64,000 nucleotides of DNA. Source: Actinomadura fibrosa (GTDB lineage Bacteria > Actinomycetota > Actinomycetes > Streptosporangiales > Streptosporangiaceae). Positions 53,342 to 60,372 of this stretch are shown piece by piece (position 1 is the first letter of the stretch; every line of letters begins with the position of its first letter). The notes under the pieces are model-generated. The model made no database searches. It saw only the letters and a program-made list of their open reading frames with translations, and was not told the origin of the DNA. Made by a program: the position numbers and the translations under genes. The stretch lies in the NCBI RefSeq assembly GCF_900659615.1, contig NZ_CAACUY010000003.1, forward strand, positions 1 to 64,000. Direction: 5' to 3'.

Positions 53342-54055
53342 CTAGGCGAGAGGGATGGTGAGGACCGGCGGGCCGGTGGGGGCGGGGGAGCCGCCGGTCG
53401 GTTCGATGGTGATGCCGAACGTCCGGGCGTCGCCGAGTCCGGTGGTGATGACCGGCTTGGACGTCCCGCGCGGGTCCAGGGTGCCCGCTGAGCGCGGTGC
53501 CGCGGGCCCGAGCCACCACATCTGGTAGGTCTTGGCGGCCGGGAGGCGCCGCAGGCGGGCCGTGGTGACGACGGCTCTGTTCAGTGCGCGGGACGAAACG
53601 ACCGTGACGGTGGCGGTGCCTTGCGCGTGGATGGTGGAGGCGTGGGCGTCCGGTGCGGTCAGGACGACGCCGACCTGCCGGTCGAGGGCCTGCGCTCGTC
53701 CGGCTCGGTCGTGGAGGTGCACGGCGATGCCGCCGCCGGTGAGGGCGAGCACCAGGCAGGCCGCGGCGGCGAGCCGGCTCAGTCCGCGGGCGGCGCGGGG
53801 GGAGGGCAGGCGGCGGGGGAGCGGGGGCGGCGCCTGCCGGGTGCGGGTGATCTCGGCCAGGACGCGGTCGCGCAGCGCGTCCGGTGGGCGGCGCGCGGCG
53901 GCCAATGCCAGCCGGGTCGCCGTCTCGCGGAGTCCGCTGGTCTCGTCGGCGCAGGTGGGGCAGCCGGGCAGGTGGCGTTCGAAGCGGCGGCGCTCGGTGC
54001 CGGTGAGCGCGTCGAGCGCGTAGGCGCCGGCGAGGTGGTGCGGGTCGTGGCTCAT
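53342..54055 (-). CDS. rskA: Anti-sigma factor of the RskA family
   Basis: 237 residues. The N-terminal zinc-type anti-sigma domain has HHLAGAYALDALTG and HLPGCPTC. One membrane helix is LSRLAAAACLVLALTGGGIA (~92-111). The extracytoplasmic RskA domain (~130-237) includes TATVTVVSSRALNRAVV, KTYQMWWLG and the C-terminal GSPAPTGPPVLTIPL. RskA-type proteins hold SigK at the membrane until proteolysed. It overlaps sigK by 4 bases (ATGA). Confidence 0.92.
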   Translation of the reverse strand: MSHDPHHLAGAYALDALTGTERRRFERHLPGCPTCADETSGLRETATRLALAAARRPPDALRDRVLAEITRTRQAPPPLPRRLPSPRAARGLSRLAAAACLVLALTGGGIAVHLHDRAGRAQALDRQVGVVLTAPDAHASTIHAQGTATVTVVSSRALNRAVVTTARLRRLPAAKTYQMWWLGPAAPRSAGTLDPRGTSKPVITTGLGDARTFGITIEPTGGSPAPTGPPVLTIPLA

Positions 54056-54651
54056 GGCTGGACTCCCAGGCAGTCGCGCAGGCGGATGAGCCCGTCGCGC
54101 ATCCGGGTCTTGACGGCGGTCAGGCCGATGCCGAGCAGTTCGGCGACCTCGCGGTAGGTGTAGCCGCCGTAGTAGGCGAGGGTGATCGATTCGCGCTGCC
54201 GTTCGGTCAGGCCTCGCAGGCAGCGGCGCACCTGCTGGTGCTCCAGCCGGGTGCCGGCCTCCTCGGCGACCTGGTCGTAGTCGGGCGCGGGCGCGGTGGC
54301 GCGCTGCTCGCGGTCCCGGTCGGCCTGGGCGGAGCGGACGCGGTCGACGGCGCGGCGGTGCGCGACGGTGAGCGCCCACGAGATGGCGCTGCCCCGGTCC
54401 GGGCGGTAGTGCGAGGCCTTGCGCCATATCTCGACCAGCACGTCCTGGGCGATCTCCTCGGCCTGGGCCGGGTCGCGGACGACCCGCAGCGCCAGCCCGT
54501 ACACCGGGCCCGACAGCCGCTCGTACACCTGCGCGAAGGCGTCCCGGTCGCCGCGCGCGACGCGGCCCAGTAGCTCGGACAGGTCGGGCGACCCATCGTC
54601 GGCCGGCCGTGTCCCGTGCGGCGGGCTGCTGCGCCGTTGGTTCGTCTCCAC
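54052..54651 (-). CDS. sigK: ECF sigma factor SigK
   Basis: 199 residues from a GTG at 54651. Region 2: RGDRDAFAQVYERLSGPVYG, EEIAQDVLVEIWRKASHYRP and SAISWALTVAHRRAVDRVRS; region 4: LTERQRESITLAYYGGYTYR and AELLGIGLTAVKTRMRDGL. These match mycobacterial SigK. I placed the start at 54651 because a CCATCC-N15-CCGAAC promoter lies 7 bases upstream. The longer frame to an ATG at 54714 would include that promoter in coding sequence. It is co-expressed with rskA and probably autoregulated. Confidence 0.92.
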   Translation of the reverse strand: METNQRRSSPPHGTRPADDGSPDLSELLGRVARGDRDAFAQVYERLSGPVYGLALRVVRDPAQAEEIAQDVLVEIWRKASHYRPDRGSAISWALTVAHRRAVDRVRSAQADRDREQRATAPAPDYDQVAEEAGTRLEHQQVRRCLRGLTERQRESITLAYYGGYTYREVAELLGIGLTAVKTRMRDGLIRLRDCLGVQP

Positions 54652-54658
54652 ACCGACT

Positions 54659-54685
54659 GTTCGGTGCGGACGGCCTGAAGGATGG
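54659..54685 (-). promoter_or_regulatory. SigK-type promoter for sigK-rskA
   Basis: Minus strand CCATCC (54685-54680), 15 bases, CCGAAC (54664-54659), then 7 bases to the GTG at 54651. As I recall, the mycobacterial SigK consensus is CCATCC ... CCGAAT, which this closely fits. Confidence 0.75.
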
Positions 54686-54710
54686 GTTTCGAACGCGACG
54701 AAATCCGGAC

Positions 54711-54737
54711 CCATCCACCGACCGTCCGGCCCCGAAC
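54711..54737 (+). promoter_or_regulatory. SigK-type promoter for the SuoX-FAS1 operon
   Basis: CCATCC (54711-54716), 15 bases, CCGAAC (54732-54737), then 7 bases to the GTG at 54745. It is identical in hexamers, spacing and distance to the divergent sigK promoter, so SigK very probably drives both directions. Confidence 0.78.
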
Positions 54738-54744
54738 ACCGGTT

Positions 54745-56412
54745 GTGACAGGCGAACGAGCGACCGGGCCGCCGCGGCGGGACACGCCGCGGCGAACGGC
54801 GCGGGCCGGGGCGCTGCGGCGGGTCGCCGCCGCGGCCGGTGGAGTGCTGGCCGCCGCGGCGGCGCTGGGCGCCGCGGAACTGGCGGCCGGCGTGCTGGGC
54901 CGCGCCACCGCTTCACCGCTGCTCGCGGTCGGGGCGGGCTTCATCGACCTCACTCCGATGTGGCTCAAGGATCTCGCGATCCGCCGTTTCGGCGACGACG
55001 ACAAGACCGTCCTGCTGATCGGCCTCGCAGCCGGTGTCACGATCGCCGCGCTGGTGCTCGGGCTGGTGAGCCGGCGGCGACCGGCGTGGAGCCTGGCCGG
55101 GCTGGCGGCCTTCGGCGCCGTGGGGATCGCGGCGGCACTGACCAGGCCGACGGCGCGGCTCGCCGACGCGGTACCGTCCGCGGTCGGCGCGCTCGTCGGC
55201 ATGGCCGCCCTGACCCTGCTGATCCGCAGCGCCCGATCCGCCGAACGAAAGGCCGTCCGCGGCCCGCAACTCGAAGCCGAAGGGCTCGATCCGGAGCTCC
55301 CGGGTGGACCCAAACGCCGTCCCCAGGACGAGCGGACGGGGCTGCCGACCGCTCGGCGCCAGGTGTTGCTGACCGGTGCCGGCGTGGCGGGCGTCGCCGC
55401 GGTCGGCGGTGTGGCGGGGCGGCTGCTGCTGCGCCGCGGCGACGTCTCCTCCGTTCGCGCCGGCCTACGGCTGCCGCGCCCGGCCGGCCCGGCGCGTCCG
55501 GTGCCGGCGGGCGCGCAGGTGCAGGCACCGGGGATGACGCCGTTCCGCACGTCCAGCAAGGACTTCTACCGGGTCGACACCGCGCTGGTGCTGCCGCGGG
55601 TCGATCCGCGCGCGTGGACGCTGCGCATCCACGGCATGGTCGCCCGTCCCGTCGAGCTGTCGTTCGACGACCTGCTGCGGCAGGCGCTGGTCGAACGCGA
55701 CATCACGCTGGCATGCGTGTCCAACCAGGTCGGCGGCGACCTGGCGGGCAACGCCCGCTGGCTGGGCGCGCCGCTGGCCCCGCTCCTGCGCAGGGCCGGG
55801 ATCCTCGGCGGCGCCGACCAGATCCTGTCGCGCTCGTCCGACGGCATGACGCTGTCCACCCCGATCGAGACGATCCTGGACGGGCGCGACGCGCTGCTGG
55901 CCCTCGGGATGAACGGCGAGCCGCTGCCCATCGCGCACGGCTTCCCCGCCCGCATGGTGGTCCCCGGGCTGTACGGCTACGTGTCGGCGACCAAGTGGGT
56001 CGTCGACCTCAAGGTCACCCGCTTCGCCACCGACCAGGCGTACTGGACGAAGCGCGGCTACGCCCCCCGCGCCCCGATCAAGACCTTCTCCCGCATCGAC
56101 GTGCCCAAGCCGCTCGCCACCGTGAAGGCGGGACGGGTCGCCGTCGCCGGCACCGCGTGGGCCCAGCACCGCGGCGTCGACGCCGTCGAATGGCAGGCCG
56201 ACGACGGGCCGTGGCGTCCGGCGCGGCTCGCGCCCGTCCCCGGCCTGGACACCTGGCGCCAATGGATCGCCGAGTGGGACGCCGCGCCCGGCTCCCACAC
56301 CCTGCGCTGCCGCGCCACCGACGGCACCGGCCGCACCCAGCTCGAGCACCGGGCCCCGCCGTCCCCGGACGGCGCGACCGGCTGGCACTCGGTGGTGATC
56401 ACCGTCACCTGA
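54745..56412 (+). CDS. Membrane-anchored sulfite oxidase-like molybdopterin oxidoreductase
   Basis: 555 residues from the GTG at 54745, set by the SigK-type promoter. The first ~195 residues hold about four membrane helices. Then comes a linker with another hydrophobic stretch (RRQVLLTGAGVAGVAAVGG). The SuoX/MsrP fold begins at ~265: TPFRTSSKDFYRVDTAL, DITLACVSNQVGGDLAGN with the molybdenum-ligating Cys (about residue 324), and HGFPARMVVPGLYGYVSATKWV. The C-terminal Mo-co dimerisation domain is WAQHRGVDAVEWQADDG. It faces the outside of the membrane. The substrate may be sulfite or an S/N-oxide; repair of oxidised envelope proteins is a reasonable guess. Confidence 0.9.
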   Translation: MTGERATGPPRRDTPRRTARAGALRRVAAAAGGVLAAAAALGAAELAAGVLGRATASPLLAVGAGFIDLTPMWLKDLAIRRFGDDDKTVLLIGLAAGVTIAALVLGLVSRRRPAWSLAGLAAFGAVGIAAALTRPTARLADAVPSAVGALVGMAALTLLIRSARSAERKAVRGPQLEAEGLDPELPGGPKRRPQDERTGLPTARRQVLLTGAGVAGVAAVGGVAGRLLLRRGDVSSVRAGLRLPRPAGPARPVPAGAQVQAPGMTPFRTSSKDFYRVDTALVLPRVDPRAWTLRIHGMVARPVELSFDDLLRQALVERDITLACVSNQVGGDLAGNARWLGAPLAPLLRRAGILGGADQILSRSSDGMTLSTPIETILDGRDALLALGMNGEPLPIAHGFPARMVVPGLYGYVSATKWVVDLKVTRFATDQAYWTKRGYAPRAPIKTFSRIDVPKPLATVKAGRVAVAGTAWAQHRGVDAVEWQADDGPWRPARLAPVPGLDTWRQWIAEWDAAPGSHTLRCRATDGTGRTQLEHRAPPSPDGATGWHSVVITVT

Positions 56413-56458
56413 CCAGCCCGCCCGCACCGCCACAACCGATCACGATCGAGGAGTTCCC

Positions 56459-57106
56459 ATGAACCGCACCCGCACCGACCGCCTCCGGATCACCGCGAGC
56501 GTCCTGGCCGCGGCGGCCATCGCCACCGGAGCGGCGGCCTGCTCAAGCGACGACTCCGACGGAAAGACCGCCGCCGCGCCGGCGGGCTCGGCCGCCCCGT
56601 CCACCGCCATGAGCGGCTCGCCGTCGTCGGACCGGCCGTTCGGACCCGCCTGCTCCGCAGTCCCGGCGTCGGGCAAGGGCAGCTTCAGCGGCATGTCCAC
56701 CGACCCGGTCGCGACCGCCGCGTCCAACAACCCGGTGCTGTCCACCCTGGTCAGCGCGGTCAAGAAGGCCGGACTCGTGGACACGCTCAACTCCGCCAAG
56801 GACATCACCGTGTTCGCGCCGACCAACGACGCCTTCAGCAAGCTCCCCAAGGCCGACCTCGACAAGGTCCTGGCGGACAAGAAGACGCTGACCGGCATCC
56901 TCACCTACCACGTCGCGGGACAGAAGATCGCCCCGGCCGGGCTGTCCTCGGGCGAGTTCAAGACCCTGAACGGCGCCGCGCTCACCACCAGCGGCTCAGG
57001 CGAGTCCTTCACGGTCGGCAAGGACGCGCACGTGGTCTGCGGCAACGTCCACACCGCCAACGCCACCGTCTACATCATCGACAACGTCCTAATGCCTCCC
57101 AAGTAA
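56459..57106 (+). CDS. Fasciclin (FAS1) domain lipoprotein, MPT83/MPT70-like
   Basis: 215 residues. The signal peptide ends in a lipobox-like GAAAC (about residue 28), followed by a Ser/Ala/Pro linker. The FAS1 domain (~75-213) has NNPVLSTLVSAVKKAGLVDT, DITVFAPTNDAFSKLP, LTGILTYHVAGQKI and the C-terminal TANATVYIIDNVLMPP. In mycobacteria the homologous surface proteins are SigK targets. Here it is co-transcribed from the SigK-type promoter behind the molybdoenzyme (46-base gap, GAGGAG before the ATG). Confidence 0.92.
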   Translation: MNRTRTDRLRITASVLAAAAIATGAAACSSDDSDGKTAAAPAGSAAPSTAMSGSPSSDRPFGPACSAVPASGKGSFSGMSTDPVATAASNNPVLSTLVSAVKKAGLVDTLNSAKDITVFAPTNDAFSKLPKADLDKVLADKKTLTGILTYHVAGQKIAPAGLSSGEFKTLNGAALTTSGSGESFTVGKDAHVVCGNVHTANATVYIIDNVLMPPK

Positions 57107-57707
57107 CCGACCAAACCACCCCACCCCACCCGCCGCGCAGAGCGTGCCGTGGACGGAAAAGCCGGCAGTCGACCGCGGTCCGGGCAACCAGATAGGGCTG
57201 TGAGCCCAACAGAGGTGCCAATACCCAGCCCGGCCCCGGCCGGTGCCCGCGATCGGCAGACTCACACCCGAGCTCTGCCGATCGCGGGCACTGCACACCG
57301 AACGCATCACCCGGCCAAACCTCAGTGACCTGCTCAATGCTGACCACCGGCCCCACCTCGGCATCCCAAGAACCAACTCCAGCACTCCGGCCTGACCGTC
57401 CTCTTCAGCCGCTACCCTGCGCGGACGGTCCTGGTACCTCCTGTGCACAGACCTACTACGAGGTTCCGCAGGATCCAGGCGGTTTCGGGGTGGCTCGGTC
57501 GATGAACGTGCTGCTCGGCTACGAGACCACGAGCGAGCGCAAGGCTGATTCAGCCGCGGTACCGGCCACGGCACTGACTACGGGCCGCTGTACGACTTGT
57601 CCGCGCGGACCGGGCGTCGGCTCGTCAGCGCACTAGCCAGCGCGCCGCAACTCCGACACAGGTCAAGCTCGATACATAGCTGGACCAGGGCGAGGCGATG
57701 GGAAGGA
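57107..57707. other. 600-base stretch without a convincing gene
   Basis: Frames on both strands are short or have poor codon bias. The only clear structure is the 18-bp inverted repeat at 57243-57291. GC falls through this stretch, marking the border of the right-hand low-GC region. Confidence 0.5.
57243..57291. terminator. Perfect 18-bp inverted repeat, probable terminator
   Basis: GTGCCCGCGATCGGCAGA (57243-57260) and its exact complement (57274-57291) around a 13-base loop, about 135 bases after the FAS1 stop. No T run. It could end the SuoX-FAS1 transcript. Confidence 0.6.
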
Positions 57708-58652
57708 TCAGCCGGTGCGGAGGATCCGCCAGGCGGCGTTGGCTTGCGCAGTATAGTCAGTTCCAGCGTCGACAAATTGGTTGGTACCGGGTACGTCCTC
57801 GCGAAAGAACGCGCCAGGACTCCTGTCGGTAGTGGGGAGCTCTAGGTCCGCAGTGGTGAACGAGCCGCCGCCGTAAACGTCCTCGATGAATTTCGCCTGA
57901 GCTTCAGCGCTCCCGAGATTGTACCAAGACACGCTCTGGTTCATGCGAGGTCGCCAGTCATAAGGATCATACCCTTTATTGAACACCATGCTGTCGAGCT
58001 GATTGAATGCCGAGTTCCCGATGTAGCCGAATCCGCCGAACTGGAATTGCCAGACGTGCACTGACTCGTGGACCACGGTGGACAGGGAGTTCACAGGAAG
58101 ATAGATCGTGAATCCCATGGTGAAGGCTCGGCCTGACCCGGTGAGGATTCCGGCTTTTCCGTCGACGACGCGGATGGCGGCGTAGTTCAGTGAGTCATGA
58201 TAGATCGGTCTCAGAACCGCTTTCTCTATCTCGGTGAGGGGGCGTTTGCGGGCCTGAACCCCGATGAGAGTCTGGACCCAGTCCACGATTCTAAGCGCGA
58301 TGAAAATGATCAGCCCGGTTCCAGCGTAGAAACCGTCCTTGATGAGTTGCCAGACGTCTTTCAGGGCTGTGACGAGGATGTCGGTGTTTCCGGTTACGAG
58401 CGCGATGATACCAACGATGATCATCACGACGGTGCACACGGTTCGGTACACCCAGCGGACCACGATGATCGCGACCCATTCGACGACTTTCACCACGACC
58501 CACAGCAGCCAACAGAAAAGCTTGTTGAGGCAGAACATCCACCAGATGCAAGGCTGCTCCTCGCATGTCTCCTGCAGTTGGTCGACCCACTTGTCGAAGG
58601 GCTGGAGAACGGTTTCCTCGATACGTTCGGCCTGCTCCTTGCATGACAACAT
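57708..58652 (-). CDS. Membrane protein with zincin-like HExxH domain (DUF4157/eCIS-core-like)
   Basis: 314 residues. The first ~55 residues are Cys/Trp-rich (CEEQPCIWWMFCLNKLFCW) and continue into two or three hydrophobic helices (to ~130). The second half has RPLTEIEKAVLRPIYHDSLN, YAAIRVV, GSGRAFTMGFTIYLP and VVHESVHVWQFQFGG: an HExxH zinc motif in the arrangement seen in DUF4157-type domains of contractile-injection-associated and Vgr-related proteins. The C-terminal ~70 residues are unassigned. A protease or toxin role is inferred, not shown. Composition is far less GC-rich than the flanks, a sign of transfer. It starts 10 bases after the next gene in the same operon. Confidence 0.75.
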   Translation of the reverse strand: MLSCKEQAERIEETVLQPFDKWVDQLQETCEEQPCIWWMFCLNKLFCWLLWVVVKVVEWVAIIVVRWVYRTVCTVVMIIVGIIALVTGNTDILVTALKDVWQLIKDGFYAGTGLIIFIALRIVDWVQTLIGVQARKRPLTEIEKAVLRPIYHDSLNYAAIRVVDGKAGILTGSGRAFTMGFTIYLPVNSLSTVVHESVHVWQFQFGGFGYIGNSAFNQLDSMVFNKGYDPYDWRPRMNQSVSWYNLGSAEAQAKFIEDVYGGGSFTTADLELPTTDRSPGAFFREDVPGTNQFVDAGTDYTAQANAAWRILRTG

Positions 58653-58662
58653 GGCTTGCCCC

Positions 58663-59040
58663 CTAGTGTCCTGCCCGCATGCCTTGTCGCCGCGTTACCA
58701 GGGTCGTTACGTCCCTGGCTGTTGCCGACAACCCAGTCCGGAGTTCCCGCGCCAACGAGTTGAAGCGGTGGCGTGCCCACCACAGCCCGGCACACTTTCC
58801 GACCACACCGCCTGTGGCTACGGCGGCGATCGCCAGCAGCAGTGGAATATCCAGGACGAACACCAGACAGGCCAGGGCCGCGCCGATCATGCCACTGCCG
58901 CACCCGCACGCGTTCCCGTACCGCTGCAGGCCAGCGTGCAGGCGTGACGCCTCCTGGGGTGGGAGGGCCTGTAAGCCGGTGAAGATGTGACCGCGCACCT
59001 CGAACGAGTCCGGGACTGCGCCGCTGTCTACCTCTGGCAT
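58663..59040 (-). CDS. Small membrane protein upstream of the zincin-like gene
   Basis: 125 residues from the ATG at 59040 with GGGAGGA 5 bases before it. A hydrophilic N-terminus is followed by a Gly/Cys stretch (YGNACGCGSG) and two membrane helices (MIGAALACLVFVLDIPLLLA, IAAVATGGVVGKCAGLWW), then a basic helix. No family recognised. Its fixed position 10 bases ahead of the zincin-like gene suggests a partner such as an immunity or anchoring protein (inference). Confidence 0.65.
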   Translation of the reverse strand: MPEVDSGAVPDSFEVRGHIFTGLQALPPQEASRLHAGLQRYGNACGCGSGMIGAALACLVFVLDIPLLLAIAAVATGGVVGKCAGLWWARHRFNSLARELRTGLSATARDVTTLVTRRQGMRAGH

Positions 59041-59207
59041 CAAAGTCCTCCCGGTCCCCGCGCCGGGGTGCGAGGCGAATCCCGACGGGCGCTCTCTGCC
59101 GGATGTTCACCGGATCCTGAGGCGCGGGTGGTGGCGGCTCCGATGATGCAGTGCGCAACCAGCTAACGCCGGAAAGTGGTCGGGAGGCAACACTGCGGAC
59201 CGGAAGC

Positions 59208-59690
59208 GGCCTCCACCGGTGACCGGGTCAGAGCCGCCGCCAGGCTTCGGCGATCTTCTTCGTCGTCGGCTTGAAGCTCGAACGCGAGTTGACCGGCGGC
59301 GATTTGCGCGGCCCGCGCCGCGCTGCCGATCGCCGCCGCCGTCGGCGGCATGATCGGGCCGCCTCGATCTACCTGGCCGTCAACGCGGTCGCCGCCAACG
59401 GCACCAGCGACGGGTGGGCGGTGCCGATGACGACCGACATCCCCTTCGCGCTGGTGGTCCTGGCGATTATCTCCACCCATCCGCCGTCCGGACTGCGGTC
59501 GTTCCTGATCACCCTCGCCGTAGTTGACGATCTCCTGGCAGTCGCGGTCATCGTGGTGTTCTTCACCGGCTCGCTGAACCTGCTTCCGCTGGCCGGGTTC
59601 CTCACCGCGATCGTCGTGTTCGGGTTGTCGACTTGCCGCGGCATCACCGCCTGGTGGCTCGTCCTCCCCCCTCGCGGTCACCGCCCGGGC
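59208..59690 (+). pseudogene. nhaA: Decayed nhaA Na+/H+ antiporter fragment
   Basis: Readable NhaA pieces occur in two frames. SAIFFVVGLKLERELTGGDL and later GWAVPMTTDIPFALVVLAII, LRSFLITLAVVDDLLAVAVI and IVVFFTGSLNLLPLAGFLTA are in one frame, while ALPIAAAVGGMIGPP between them is in another, so at least two frameshifts are present. The two Asp of the ion-binding site (VVDDL) remain. The N-terminal helices and the region after GITAWW are missing. It cannot make a working antiporter. Confidence 0.75.
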
Positions 59691-60337
59691 GCTGCACGCT
59701 CGCTCCGGGTCGTCTGCTCGGCGGCGCTACGCAACCTTCTGCGGCGCTCACGCCGCCTGCCAGCCCAGACACTGGCGGCGCACGTCAGCACCAGGCCGGT
59801 GGCCGCCGCAAGAGAAGGCGCCCAGGACGGAGAGCCGTGCAAAGAACCGGTCATGTCGGCTCCTCACGGGGAAGCGGACGGGCGGCCGACTCCCCCGGGG
59901 AGAGGCCGCGTCGCGACGGCGCACGCTGATGAGGTGGATTGACCGCACCGGACGCCCTTGCCTGAGACAGCCGAAGAACTCCTGCCAGGCTTGTTAGCTG
60001 CGTCCTCAACTCACACAGCCACGCTGAAACGACATTGTCGGAAGCATGGATCTGCTGACACGGAGATAGCCGCACTTAAGGTATCTGGCCCGGAAGGAAG
60101 AACATCAACTGCGATCCATGGGCGAGAGTGCAATCCCCGTGTCGGCCGTGCGTCAACTACGTAAGAGTCGACCTTCAGGATCATCTTGCCGATCTCTATA
60201 CGCGGATGATGGTCGAGATCGACGTGGATTGGCCTGGGTGACGTAAATGATGATCTCCATTGTTATGGGCAAGATCGGTTCTGTGGGGGCGCGGTTGGCC
60301 TGATTCGGCCCGATCGGGCTGCGCTGTGACATCTGCG
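59691..60337. other. 650-base stretch without a supported gene
   Basis: No reading frame on either strand has the codon bias or motifs of a real gene. It contains the 12-base palindrome GCCCGATCGGGC at 60308-60319, 65 bases before the NACHT gene start, and otherwise mixed, lower-GC sequence next to the decayed nhaA. Confidence 0.45.
60308..60319. promoter_or_regulatory. Palindrome upstream of the NACHT gene
   Basis: GCCCGATCGGGC is a perfect 12-base palindrome ending 18 bases before the putative -35. It is a candidate repressor site. Confidence 0.35.
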
Positions 60338-60366
60338 TTGTCGTCCTGCGTGAGAGCGGTGACCCT
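60338..60366 (+). promoter_or_regulatory. Candidate leaderless promoter of the NACHT gene
   Basis: TTGTCG (60338-60343), exactly 17 bases, GACCCT (60361-60366), then 6 bases to the ATG at 60373. There is no Shine-Dalgarno. The -10 is imperfect. Confidence 0.4.
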
Positions 60367-60372
60367 GGGTGG

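Noticed and set aside
54652-54714. ATG at 54714 as sigK start and ATG at 54682 as SuoX start
   Set aside because: Both would place the paired CCATCC/CCGAAC promoters inside coding sequence and make the divergent genes overlap; GTG starts 7 bases after each -10 explain the layout better.
57301-57707. Possible short genes in both directions after the FAS1 gene
   Set aside because: Frames are Arg/Ser-rich with poor codon bias and no motifs; nothing to support a real protein.
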